A stretch of 64,000 nt of DNA from Hyphococcus sp. (GTDB taxonomy: Bacteria > Pseudomonadota > Alphaproteobacteria > Caulobacterales > Parvularculaceae), in assembly GCA_021776375.1 (NCBI GenBank), contig JAJFGA010000051.1, forward strand, positions 124,001 through 188,000. Reading direction: 5' to 3'. The notes beneath the pieces are model-generated. The model saw only the letters and a list, made by a program, of their open reading frames with translations. It was not told where the DNA came from and searched no databases. The translations under genes and the position numbers were made by a program. Position 1 is the stretch's first letter. Each line of letters begins with the position of its first letter. Shown one piece after another: positions 27,352-35,393 of the stretch.

Positions 27352-27366
27352 TTAACCAAAGCTTAA
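27352..27366. promoter_or_regulatory. candidate CtrA box upstream of the YSC84 gene
   Basis: TTAA-CCAAAGC-TTAA is an exact TTAA-N7-TTAA site. The second TTAA includes the stop codon of the upstream gene. It lies 94-108 bases before the YSC84 start. Spacing and half-sites match the CtrA consensus of this bacterial class, but chance occurrence is possible. Confidence 0.4.
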
Positions 27367-28049
27367 GGATTGCCCATTGAGCGGGCAAGCGCAGCATGAA
27401 AGGCTTTCAGCGGGGGGGCATAAAACGCTTGCATCCGGTTTAACGCCTTAACTGGAGCTTTGTCAGGCGAGCCCGCCTGAAACGGCGGAGCGGGATCATA
27501 TTCGAGGCCAAGCTGCAGACCCGCGGCATATTCCTCGCCCGCAATTTCCGCCGCCAGCGTGAACGCAAAATCAATCCCCGCCGTAACGCCGCCGCCGGTA
27601 AAGATGTTGCCGTCGCGCACCACTCGCTCGCGCACTGGAATGGCGCCAACCTCCTTCAGCGCAGAGTGAAACGCCCAATGCGTCGTTGCACGCTTGCCCT
27701 TAAGCAGACCTGCAGCGCCCAGCACAAAAGCGCCGGTACAGACCGAAGTGACATATTTCGCCCGCGCGCCCTCACGTTTGACGAATTCCATCAATGCCAC
27801 ATCATTGATCGCATCATCAACGCCGAAACCGCCGGGAATGCACAACACATCAGCCGGTGGGCAATCTGCGAATGTGGTCGTCGGCGGGATTGTTAACACT
27901 GCATCCGTACTCACCGGCTCAAGAGTTCTCGCTGCCAGATGAACGCTCGCACCCGGCAGACGCGACAATACCTGCAACGGCCCGGTAAAATCGAGCTGGG
28001 TAAGGTTCGGGTACAGAATGAAAACGACGTTTAGCTTTTTATCAGCCAT
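27363..28049 (-). CDS. DJ-1/PfpI family protein, isonitrile hydratase-like
   Basis: A 228-residue class I glutamine-amidotransferase-like protein. The nucleophile elbow SVCTGAFVLGAAGLL places the cysteine at residue 104, with Asp20 in LTQLDFTGP and Thr105 matching residues important in Pseudomonas isonitrile hydratase. RATTHWAFH and FTGGGVTAGIDFA complete the pattern. It would hydrate isonitriles to N-substituted formamides, though family members differ. The start is preceded by GGGGAAAA. It lies downstream of an alkyltransferase-like gene on the same strand. Confidence 0.88.
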   Translation of the reverse strand: MADKKLNVVFILYPNLTQLDFTGPLQVLSRLPGASVHLAARTLEPVSTDAVLTIPPTTTFADCPPADVLCIPGGFGVDDAINDVALMEFVKREGARAKYVTSVCTGAFVLGAAGLLKGKRATTHWAFHSALKEVGAIPVRERVVRDGNIFTGGGVTAGIDFAFTLAAEIAGEEYAAGLQLGLEYDPAPPFQAGSPDKAPVKALNRMQAFYAPPLKAFHAALARSMGNP

Positions 28050-28058
28050 ATTTTCCCC

Positions 28059-28430
28059 TCAGCGCCGCCAACCGGCGACTGTTTCCATAACTTCAACCGG
28101 GTCGATGCCGGCTTTTGCGATCCACACAGGCGACGGGCCGCGCCAGCGATGGGTAGCGATATCGACTTTGCCGTTTTTACGAAACGCAACGCCTTCCGCC
28201 AATAATCTCTCGCGATGCTCACCGGCGGAAGCGCGCGACGCGATCGCGCCTGCCGCATTGACGATCCGATGCCACGGCGTTTTCGATCCGCCAGGAAGGC
28301 GCGACAACGCCCGCCCGACCATGCGCGCGGTGACGCCTGGCAACAGGCTGGCAATCATGCCGTAGCTTGCAACCTGGCGCTTAGGCACTTCTTGGATGAG
28401 CGCGTAGATAATATTGTAATCGTAGGTCAC
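28059..28430 (-). CDS. alkyltransferase-like protein (MGMT family, Atl type)
   Basis: A roughly 123-residue DNA-binding protein of the O6-alkylguanine alkyltransferase fold. The active-site motif reads TPWHRIVNAAG, with Trp in place of the alkyl-accepting Cys of PCHRV. This is the hallmark of Atl proteins, which bind O6-alkylguanine lesions and pass them to nucleotide excision repair rather than repairing them directly. The GTG at 28430 is chosen because AAGG precedes it. A TTG at 28490 would add 20 residues and overlap the DUF3297 gene. Confidence 0.85.
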   Translation of the reverse strand: MTYDYNIIYALIQEVPKRQVASYGMIASLLPGVTARMVGRALSRLPGGSKTPWHRIVNAAGAIASRASAGEHRERLLAEGVAFRKNGKVDIATHRWRGPSPVWIAKAGIDPVEVMETVAGWRR

Positions 28431-28464
28431 AAGACTGCCGGCCTTCGAGGCGGCGTCCGCAAGA

Positions 28465-28704
28465 TCAAAGTTCCTTGATCCAGACCTCAACCGGCCCTTT
28501 CAGGAGAATGGTCATGGGATTGCCCTTGCGGTCCACCGCCTTGCCGGCGGGCACGCGAATCCAACCTTCCGATATGCAATATTCTTCGACGTTGGTTTTC
28601 TCCTCGCCCTTGAAGCGCACGCCGATGCCATGCTCTAGCAGCGCCTCGTCATAATAAGGGCTCTTCGGATTAACGCTCAAACGGTCTGGAAGCTTATCTG
28701 TCAT
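28465..28704 (-). CDS. DUF3297 family protein
   Basis: A 79-residue small soluble protein. It matches DUF3297 in its opening PDRLSVNPKSPYYDEALLE, the central GVRFKGEEKTNVEEYCISEGWIRV, and the ending GPVEVWIKEL. It is widespread in Proteobacteria, and its function is unknown. It is the first gene of a small minus-strand run with the Atl and isonitrile hydratase-like genes. Confidence 0.88.
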   Translation of the reverse strand: MTDKLPDRLSVNPKSPYYDEALLEHGIGVRFKGEEKTNVEEYCISEGWIRVPAGKAVDRKGNPMTILLKGPVEVWIKEL

Positions 28705-28776
28705 GCCATAGGTCTTAGCGTGTGCTTTGATGCTGACTCAAGAAGATTATGTAAGTGCAGATCAGACACCCCCAAA

Positions 28777-28806
28777 CGTCACCCGGGCTACGGCCCCGGA
28801 TCCAGC
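28777..28806. repeat. remnant of a dispersed GC-rich palindromic repeat
   Basis: CGTCACCCGGGCTACGGCCCCGGATCCA has the form of the intergenic CGTCAT-CCCGGG...CCCGGGATCCA repeats scattered through many alphaproteobacterial genomes. It can fold with CCGGG pairing CCCGG. Only this one copy is in the window, so family membership is inferred from memory of the motif. Confidence 0.4.
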
Positions 28807-28833
28807 GATTTGAAAATCTGTGGTCACAAGGTG

Positions 28834-29316
28834 TCAGGTTTCGTTTAATTTCTCATTGAGATATGCTGCTATGGATTCAATCCTCGCAGCCCCACTCATC
28901 TGGATTACGGGAACCTCATTTCCACCCTTTGTAATCATCCAAAGCTCAACGCCACTTTCAACATCATCCATACGGCTTGGCTCGCAAACTCTACGCCCAT
29001 CAAACCTTTCAATTGATGATTTCTTATGCTCGAAACCATCGATGAAAATCGAACTTCCAAGGGTATGTATTTTAGAAAATGTGCCGCGATATATCGCCCA
29101 ACAACCGTAAGTCGCAAAAGAAAAAAATGTCAGCGCGAGCAGGCGCCACCAACCTCCTCCAAATAGAGCGATTCCTCCTAGGGAAATGGGTAGAAGAACT
29201 GCTGCAATATTAATGAGCGAGAGACTGCGCCAACCTCGCAAAAGCAATTTGTCATCACTTTTGACGACTAAAGGCCCTAACCCTTGGTCCCAAATATTTT
29301 CAGAATGTTCTGGCAA
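28834..29316 (-). CDS. orphan two-helix membrane protein
   Basis: A 160-residue unrecognised protein. A short N-terminal cytosolic segment is followed by two adjacent transmembrane helices (about 33-55 and 57-75), then a beta-strand-rich domain, and finally an amphipathic helix (IESIAAYLNEKL). The layout resembles bacterial PH-like membrane proteins. It starts with TTG two bases after the thiolase stop, so it is probably co-transcribed with the acyl-CoA degradation cluster. One 60-base line I counted (29041-29100) is 40% GC, far below the neighbours. The same architecture recurs at 60219. Confidence 0.75.
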   Translation of the reverse strand: MPEHSENIWDQGLGPLVVKSDDKLLLRGWRSLSLINIAAVLLPISLGGIALFGGGWWRLLALTFFSFATYGCWAIYRGTFSKIHTLGSSIFIDGFEHKKSSIERFDGRRVCEPSRMDDVESGVELWMITKGGNEVPVIQMSGAARIESIAAYLNEKLNET

Positions 29317-29318
29317 TC

Positions 29319-30515
29319 CTACGCCACCTCAAACAACCCTGCCGCGCCCATGCCGCCGCCGATGCACATGGTGCAGACGACATATTTGACGCCGCGGCGT
29401 TTGCCCTCGATCAGCGCGTGGCCGACCATGCGCGCGCCCGACATGCCGTAAGGGTGGCCAATCGAAATCGCGCCGCCATTGACGTTCAACAGCTCATCGG
29501 GAATGCCGAGCTTGTCGCGGCTATAGATCACCTGCACCGCAAAGGCCTCATTCAATTCCCACAGACCGATATCGTCCATTTTCAGACCGTTTTTCTCAAG
29601 CAGCTTCGGTACGGCGAAGACCGGACCAATGCCCATCTCATCCGGGTTGGTTCCCGCAACCGCCATGCCACGATAAATCCCGAGCGGGGAAAGGCCGCGC
29701 CGTTCAGCTTCTTTTGCTTCCATCACCACAGTCGCGCTCGCACCGTCGGACAATTGCGAGGCATTGCCGGCGGTGATGCATTTGCCTTCCTTAACCACTT
29801 GCCCACCGGGAAACACCAGCCTCAAGCCGGAAAGGCCTTCTAGCGTTGTCTCCGGTCGGTTGCCCTCGTCTTTTTCAAGCGTCGCTTCAACATCGGAGAC
29901 CTCGCCGGTCTCTTTGTTCTTAAATTTCATCACCGAGGGCATGGCGACAATTTCATCGTCGAACTTGCCCGCCTGTTGCGCCGCATGGGTGCGCTGTTGC
30001 GATTGCAGCGAATATTCGTCCTGGGCGGAGCGAGAAATACCGTAGCGCTCTGCAACAATTTCCGCCGTTTCAATCATCTGCATATAAGTCGCCGGCAGGT
30101 TTTCCAAAAGCCATGGGTCGGGCCGGACAAACATGTCGTTGGTCTGGTTGGTGGAAATCGATTCCACGCCGGCGCCGATAACGACATCCATGTTGTCACT
30201 CACCACCTGTTTGGCCGCGGTCACAATCGCCATCATCCCCGACGCACACTGACGATCGACAGACATGCCCGGCACGCTGACAGGAAAACCGGCGCGCAAA
30301 GCGGCCTGGCGCGCGACATTTTGAAAGGCCGTCCCTTGCTGCAAAGCGCAGCCCATGATCACGTCTTCAATCTCTGCAAAATCAACCTTGGCGCGTTCTG
30401 CGGCATGTTTGATTGCATGGGCGCCAAGCGCCGGCGCGGTGGTTGCATTAAAGGCGCCGCGATAGGCCTTGCCAATCGGTGTGCGGGCGGTTGAAACGAT
30501 AACGGCTTGTCTCAT
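29319..30515 (-). CDS. acetyl-CoA acyltransferase (thiolase)
   Basis: A 398-residue thiolase that cleaves 3-ketoacyl-CoA with CoA, or condenses acetyl-CoA. The acylated nucleophile is Cys90 in [10 protein letters not shown]. The [16 protein letters not shown] histidine motif and the C-terminal [16 protein letters not shown] cysteine motif are intact. It is the last enzyme gene of the minus-strand degradation cluster, so a catabolic beta-oxidation role is more likely than polyhydroxyalkanoate synthesis. Confidence 0.94.
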   Translation of the reverse strand: MRQAVIVSTARTPIGKAYRGAFNATTAPALGAHAIKHAAERAKVDFAEIEDVIMGCALQQGTAFQNVARQAALRAGFPVSVPGMSVDRQCASGMMAIVTAAKQVVSDNMDVVIGAGVESISTNQTNDMFVRPDPWLLENLPATYMQMIETAEIVAERYGISRSAQDEYSLQSQQRTHAAQQAGKFDDEIVAMPSVMKFKNKETGEVSDVEATLEKDEGNRPETTLEGLSGLRLVFPGGQVVKEGKCITAGNASQLSDGASATVVMEAKEAERRGLSPLGIYRGMAVAGTNPDEMGIGPVFAVPKLLEKNGLKMDDIGLWELNEAFAVQVIYSRDKLGIPDELLNVNGGAISIGHPYGMSGARMVGHALIEGKRRGVKYVVCTMCIGGGMGAAGLFEVA

Positions 30516-31052
30516 TTAGTCCTCCATAGCGTCGAGCGCTGAATAATTTGGGTGTGTTTGTGTCGTCTTCTCAGGTTCTAATTCATCGCAAGCGGATGGC
30601 TCGATAGTGAAACTCAGGGCATCAATTTTCCAACCATCATCATGCTTGGATAGGTTGAACACATCGACACCGCAGTGAAGCCGTGCGTCGTTGACATCAA
30701 TTGAATATGGCATCCACGCAACGGCTAGTCCGGCGCGCTGAAGGACAATCGGATCCCAATAACGCTCGCGAACAACTGGAAAATCATCGTTGCGCATTTG
30801 GTCCGTTAGTTCCTGAAGAGAATGATAGCGTAGTTTCGTTTCATCATCCGGCGCATTGCGCACATTCAACGCAACTGATGAGTGTAGCATTTCCATGGCA
30901 TCAGCATCGCCCGCCCCTAGTGCGAGAAAAAAAGCATCTACCGTTTGCAAAATGTCTGCACGGTCCGGCGCCACGGGAAATTCAACGCGTTTTTCTGTAG
31001 ATTGCTCACAAGCTCCCAAAAGGGCAAACACTGATAAAATCATCAACCGCAT
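30516..31052 (-). CDS. NTF2/SnoaL-like lipoprotein
   Basis: A roughly 178-residue lipoprotein with lipobox LLGAC. The mature part looks like a cone-shaped NTF2-like domain (VDAFFLALGAGDADAMEMLH near the start and GWKIDALSF near the end). ATG at 31052 is preferred because AAGG precedes it; a GTG at 31061 is also in frame. It sits between the SDR and thiolase genes of a cytoplasmic pathway, and its stop directly abuts the thiolase ATG. Why an envelope lipoprotein lies here is unclear; ligand binding is a guess. Confidence 0.75.
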   Translation of the reverse strand: MRLMILSVFALLGACEQSTEKRVEFPVAPDRADILQTVDAFFLALGAGDADAMEMLHSSVALNVRNAPDDETKLRYHSLQELTDQMRNDDFPVVRERYWDPIVLQRAGLAVAWMPYSIDVNDARLHCGVDVFNLSKHDDGWKIDALSFTIEPSACDELEPEKTTQTHPNYSALDAMED

Positions 31053-31073
31053 AATTGTCACCTTGAAATACGT

Positions 31074-31988
31074 TTACTCAACATACGCCTGCGCCTTGGC
31101 CAGGAAATTCATGTTCGGGCCGGCGCTGTTGTCGTAGAATTTGAGATTGTCTTTCGACGAAATTTCCTCCCAATGCGCGGCGATATTTTCAGGCGTTTGT
31201 TTTTCCGGCGGCATGTAGACGCCTTCGGTCTCGACAATATAGGCGCGCGCATAACCGCCGGCCGCGCAAGAGATGATCGCTTGCGACGGCGCATCGTCGC
31301 AGACTAGGTACAGCATCGCTGCAGTAATCGCCTCCGGTGTCATCTGATCAAGGACCGCTTCTGGAATGCCGATATCTTCGGTCATCCGGGTCTTGGCTGA
31401 GGGCGACAGGAGATTGGTTTTGATGTTGTATTTTGCGCCTTCCAGGTGCAACGCATTCATAAAGCCGATCATGCCGGCTTTGGCGGCGCCGTAATTGGCC
31501 TGGCCGAATATTCCGTGCAGGCCCGACGGGCTCGACGTGCAGACAACGCGCCCATAAGTCTGTTCCCGCATGATTGGCCAAACCGTATGCGTGCACAGAG
31601 CCGTGCCGATAAGGTGAACGTCGATAACGGTGCGAAAATCCGCCATTGTCATTTTATGAAAGGTCTTGTCGCGCAAAATGCCGGCATTGTTGACCAGAAT
31701 ATCAACACGGCCCCATTGGTCCATCGCGGCCTTGACCATCGCGGCGACTTCGTCATCTTTCGTGACATTGGCGCCGTCGGCGATTGCCTCGCCCCCGGCT
31801 GCGTTGATTTGGTTCGCCACCTCTTCGGCGGCGGAAAGCGATCCGCCCGACCCGTCGCGCGCGCCGCCAAGATCATTAACGACCACCTTCGCGCCGCGCT
31901 CCGCCAGCGCCAAAGCGTGGCTTTTACCTAAGCCGTTGCCGGCGCCGGTAACGATGGCGACTTTTCCGTCATAACGTATGTCAGACAC
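31074..31988 (-). CDS. SDR family 3-hydroxyacyl-CoA dehydrogenase
   Basis: A 304-residue short-chain dehydrogenase. The cofactor motif TGAGNGLG is at residues 14-21, NNAG at 100-103, and the catalytic Ser153, Tyr166 and Lys170 are in place. Sequence stretches such as VVVNDLGGARDGSG and TSSPSGLHGIFGQANYGAAK resemble the dehydrogenase domain of peroxisomal multifunctional enzyme 2, which oxidises 3-hydroxyacyl-CoA with MaoC-type hydratases. The neighbouring MaoC gene fits that. It starts with GTG behind AGGAGAG. Confidence 0.92.
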   Translation of the reverse strand: MSDIRYDGKVAIVTGAGNGLGKSHALALAERGAKVVVNDLGGARDGSGGSLSAAEEVANQINAAGGEAIADGANVTKDDEVAAMVKAAMDQWGRVDILVNNAGILRDKTFHKMTMADFRTVIDVHLIGTALCTHTVWPIMREQTYGRVVCTSSPSGLHGIFGQANYGAAKAGMIGFMNALHLEGAKYNIKTNLLSPSAKTRMTEDIGIPEAVLDQMTPEAITAAMLYLVCDDAPSQAIISCAAGGYARAYIVETEGVYMPPEKQTPENIAAHWEEISSKDNLKFYDNSAGPNMNFLAKAQAYVE

Positions 31989-32084
31989 TATACTCTCCTA
32001 AATTCTCAACACACAGAAGGCATGAATGGTTTGGTAGTATTACCGGCATCCGCCCGTATGAGGATGAGCGAAATTATCCATCGA

Positions 32085-32540
32085 TCAGACAAACTGCATC
32101 GACAGCCATTCCGCCACCAGCGCAGGCTTTTCCTCGCCGTCGATTTCAACCTTGACGCCATATTTAAATGCCCATTGGCCGGGGACTTTCTGATCGGCGG
32201 ACATCAGCGTGAAGTGGCCGCGAATGCGCTGGCCGGATTTTACCGGATTGATGAAGCGGACTTTCTCAAACCCGTAATTGACACCCATTTTGACCCCGTC
32301 AACGACCAGTACATTACCGGCGGCGAGCTTGGAAAGCATCGACAGGCTTAAAAACCCGTGCGCAATGGTGCCGCCAAACGGCGTCATCTTTGCAGCCTCC
32401 TCATCGACATGGATGAATTGGTGATCTTCGGTGACATCGGCGAACTGATTTATCCGTTCCTGATCGATCATCGCCCAGTCGGAGGTTCCGGTTTGTTTGC
32501 CGACATAATCGGCGATCTCGTCTTGCTTAGCGGTCGGCAT
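32085..32540 (-). CDS. MaoC family enoyl-CoA hydratase
   Basis: A 151-residue hot-dog-fold hydratase that adds water to 2-enoyl-CoA, usually giving the (R)-3-hydroxyacyl-CoA. The hydratase-2 motif is visible as TEDHQFIHVDEEAA followed by FGGTIAHGFLSLSML. ATG at 32540 is chosen over a longer frame because AAGGAG precedes it at ideal spacing, and because the extension would overlap the dehydrogenase gene. It probably works between the acyl-CoA dehydrogenases and the SDR. Confidence 0.92.
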   Translation of the reverse strand: MPTAKQDEIADYVGKQTGTSDWAMIDQERINQFADVTEDHQFIHVDEEAAKMTPFGGTIAHGFLSLSMLSKLAAGNVLVVDGVKMGVNYGFEKVRFINPVKSGQRIRGHFTLMSADQKVPGQWAFKYGVKVEIDGEEKPALVAEWLSMQFV

Positions 32541-32578
32541 ATGTTTCTCCTTAATATCCGCGCCTTCGCGCGGGGGCA

Positions 32579-33718
32579 TTAATAACCGCGCATTGCCGCG
32601 AGGCGATCAGCGTGGAAAGCCGCATCGCCAAACATTTCCTGCGCGACGCGAATGCGCTTCATGTAAAATCCAATATCAAACTCATCGGTCATGCCAATGC
32701 CGCCATGCATCTGCACGGCCTCCTGACTGGCAAGCTTTGCGACCTCGCCGGCTTTGGCTTTGGCGAGCGAGCAAATAATCCCAGCCATCCCGTAATGTTC
32801 ATCCAAATCCTGCAAGGCTTTCAGCGTTACTGACTTCATCAGTTCAATTTCGGAATATAGATGCGCGGCGCGGTGCTGCAATGCCTGAAACGAGCCGATT
32901 TCGATCCCGAACTGTTTGCGCTCTTTAAGATAATCCATAGTCATGGTGAACGCCGCTTGCGCGGCTCCCGACATTTCTGCGGCGAGCCCGGCGCGTCCTG
33001 CATTCAAAACGCCTTCAAGCGAGGCAAGGCCGCCATCAACCTCGCCAAGGACATCGTCGCCCGTGGCATCAACACCGTCGAATTTAAGGCGCGCGGCGCC
33101 GCGGCTGTCGACCATGACAGTGCGTTCGCGCGAAATCCCCTTGGCCGCCGCATCGATGAGGAACAGCGTTATCCCTTCCGCATCGCCAGGGGCGCCGGCG
33201 GTGCGCGCGGCGACGATGATGTTGTCAGCGACCTGACCGTCGGCGACGAATGTTTTGTCGCCGGAAAGCTTAAATCCGTTGCCGTGTTTTTCCGCTTTCA
33301 TCGCGGTCTTTTGTGGTCCGTGTTTGCGGGCCTCATCGACCGCCAGCGCAAACACAGCCTCGCCGGTGGAAATCTTCGGCAAATGCTCCTGGCGCTGCGC
33401 CTCGCCGCCAAGTTTCTGCAAGGCCGTTGCGGCAAGGATGGACGTCGACAGGAAGGGCGAAGCCGTCAGTGTGCGGCCCATTTCTTCTGCGAGGACGCCG
33501 GCGCCGACAAAGCCAAAATCAGCGCCGCCATAGTCTTCGCCGACCAAAATCCCGGCCCAGCCCATCTCCGCCATCTCCTTCCAGAGATCGCGGCTAAAGC
33601 CGGTTTCATCATTCGCATCGCGGAGCTTGCGCAGGGCGCTCACCGGCGCCTTTTCATCAAGAAATCCGCGCGCTGCATCGCGCAGCATTTGTTGTTCTTC
33701 TGTTAAAACGAGAGCCAT
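32579..33718 (-). CDS. acyl-CoA dehydrogenase
   Basis: A 379-residue FAD enzyme that introduces the 2,3-double bond in acyl-CoA. Typical motifs are GWAGILVGEDYGGADFG in the N-terminal domain, RKQFGIEIGSFQALQH in the FAD-interacting region, and AVQMHGGIGMTDEFDIGFYMKR near the C-terminus. It follows the 33728 dehydrogenase by nine bases, with AAAGGAA before its start. Two adjacent, divergent subunits suggest a heteromeric enzyme of the kind used for steroid or other bulky side chains. Confidence 0.93.
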   Translation of the reverse strand: MALVLTEEQQMLRDAARGFLDEKAPVSALRKLRDANDETGFSRDLWKEMAEMGWAGILVGEDYGGADFGFVGAGVLAEEMGRTLTASPFLSTSILAATALQKLGGEAQRQEHLPKISTGEAVFALAVDEARKHGPQKTAMKAEKHGNGFKLSGDKTFVADGQVADNIIVAARTAGAPGDAEGITLFLIDAAAKGISRERTVMVDSRGAARLKFDGVDATGDDVLGEVDGGLASLEGVLNAGRAGLAAEMSGAAQAAFTMTMDYLKERKQFGIEIGSFQALQHRAAHLYSEIELMKSVTLKALQDLDEHYGMAGIICSLAKAKAGEVAKLASQEAVQMHGGIGMTDEFDIGFYMKRIRVAQEMFGDAAFHADRLAAMRGY

Positions 33719-33727
33719 GTTGTTCCT

Positions 33728-34930
33728 TTACGCTCCCGGCAATTGGAGAATGCGTTTTGCAATAATATTGAGCTGCACTTCCGACGTGCCGCCCTCGATT
33801 GAATTTGCCTTGGTTCTGAGCCATGAGCGCGCGAGCTTGCCGTCTTGGGTGCGCTCGCCTTCCCATTCCAACGCTTCCGACCCGCCTGAATCCATCAATA
33901 ACTCAAACCGGCGCTTGTTAAACTCGGTGCCATAATATTTCAGCATCGACGAATTTGCGCCGACACCCTGCCCGGCCTTGGCCTCATCTTTCATCCGCTC
34001 CAGCGTCAGGAGGAACGCCCAGCCGTCAATTTCGGCCTGCGCGATTTTTCCGCGCAACATCGGATCGGCAAGCCTGCCAGCTTCAAGACCGATTTCACTG
34101 GCGGCAATTTCGCCCATCCCACGCCCGCCAAAAAGCCCGCCGCCGCCGGCCGAAATCATCTCGCGCTCATGGGTGAGGAGATATTTTGCCACGTCCCAAC
34201 CGCGATTGAGATCGCCGACAATCGAGCCAATGCCGGGCGCATGTTCCTTCGGAACCTTAACGTCGTCAAAAAATGTCTCACAAAATGGCGACTTGCCGGA
34301 GATCAACTTAATCGGTTTGGTTGAAACACCCTGTGCCGCCATATCGATCAGCAGGAAGCTGATGCCGTTATGTTTCGTCGCCTTCGGATCGGTCCGTACA
34401 AGGCAGAAAATCCAATCGGATTCGTCAGCGTAGGAGGTCCAGACTTTCTGGCCATTGACCAACCAATGATCGCCCTTATCTTCACATTTGCATTGCAGCG
34501 ACGCCAGGTCAGAGCCGGCGTTTGGTTCGGAATAGCCCTGACACCAGCGGATTTCACCACGCGTGATCGGGGGCAGGAAATGCAGCTTTTGTTCGTGCGT
34601 TCCGTATTTTAACAGAGCCGGGCCCAGCATCCAGATGCCGAAACTTTCCAGTGGTGAGCGCGCTTTCATATCGCGCATTTCGCTTTTTAAAATTTTGACT
34701 TCTTCTTTGGAAAGCCCGCCACCGCCATATTCTTTTGGCCAGGCCGGAACGGTCCAGCCCTTCTCGGCCATACGGTCCAGCCAGGTTTTTTGCGCCTCGG
34801 ATTGAAACTGCCAATTGCGCCCGCCCCAGCAGATATTGTCCTCGCCGCCGGCGCCGTCGCGCATTTCCGCCGGACAGTTTTCTTCAAGCCAAGCGCGTGT
34901 GTCTTTGCGGAAGGTTTCAAGGTCGCTCAT
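33728..34930 (-). CDS. acyl-CoA dehydrogenase
   Basis: A 400-residue FAD enzyme and partner of the next gene. Visible stretches are WQ-rich N-terminal helices, TRGEIRWCQGYSEPNAGSDLAS (substrate and FAD loop), VNGQKVWTSYADESDWIFCLVRTD, and the C-terminal GGTSEVQLNIIAKRIL. It belongs to the larger FadE-like class often encoded in pairs for branched or cyclic acyl-CoA substrates. Its start lies downstream of the DUF1272 gene. Confidence 0.93.
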   Translation of the reverse strand: MSDLETFRKDTRAWLEENCPAEMRDGAGGEDNICWGGRNWQFQSEAQKTWLDRMAEKGWTVPAWPKEYGGGGLSKEEVKILKSEMRDMKARSPLESFGIWMLGPALLKYGTHEQKLHFLPPITRGEIRWCQGYSEPNAGSDLASLQCKCEDKGDHWLVNGQKVWTSYADESDWIFCLVRTDPKATKHNGISFLLIDMAAQGVSTKPIKLISGKSPFCETFFDDVKVPKEHAPGIGSIVGDLNRGWDVAKYLLTHEREMISAGGGGLFGGRGMGEIAASEIGLEAGRLADPMLRGKIAQAEIDGWAFLLTLERMKDEAKAGQGVGANSSMLKYYGTEFNKRRFELLMDSGGSEALEWEGERTQDGKLARSWLRTKANSIEGGTSEVQLNIIAKRILQLPGA

Positions 34931-34967
34931 GGTTTTGTTCCATTTTTAAACTTCATGACAAAAGCGG

Positions 34968-35276
34968 TTATCTATTTTGCGGCGCGATGGTGCGCGCTGC
35001 AGCGGCGAAAGCGACAATTTCTTCTCGGCTGTATTTGGTATGAACACGCTCATCCGATGACGGCTGATGCGCGAGGCTGACGCCTTCGCGGCGCACTGAT
35101 GAGGGCCGAATGGGCCGCGCAACAAAACCGCCACCGCAATTGGGGCATACATTGTCCAGCACATTATCAACACAGTCCGCACAAAAGGTGCATTCATAGG
35201 AACAGATGCGCGCGTGCTCAGACCCTGGCGCCAGATCGGCGTCGCAAAGTTCACAATTCGGTCTGAGTTGCAGCAT
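34968..35276 (-). CDS. DUF1272 zinc-ribbon-like protein
   Basis: A 102-residue protein whose first 47 residues carry eight cysteines (8, 11, 25, 29, 32, 35, 44, 47) arranged as CxxC pairs, enough for two zinc sites. This is the DUF1272 pattern. The tail after residue 50 is polar and probably flexible. The family has no established role. Here it lies between the acyl-CoA ligase and dehydrogenase genes on the same strand, which may be chance or co-regulation. Confidence 0.88.
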   Translation of the reverse strand: MLQLRPNCELCDADLAPGSEHARICSYECTFCADCVDNVLDNVCPNCGGGFVARPIRPSSVRREGVSLAHQPSSDERVHTKYSREEIVAFAAAARTIAPQNR

Positions 35277-35393
35277 TCCACCACCTAAAGCTCGAGGGCG
35301 CCTGAAACTGGGAGGGCCGTTCTCCCACGGCTTTTAATTCTGGCGCAAGCCCTTCATACAGTTACATAGCCGTCGTCGCTGCTATTTACCGCC

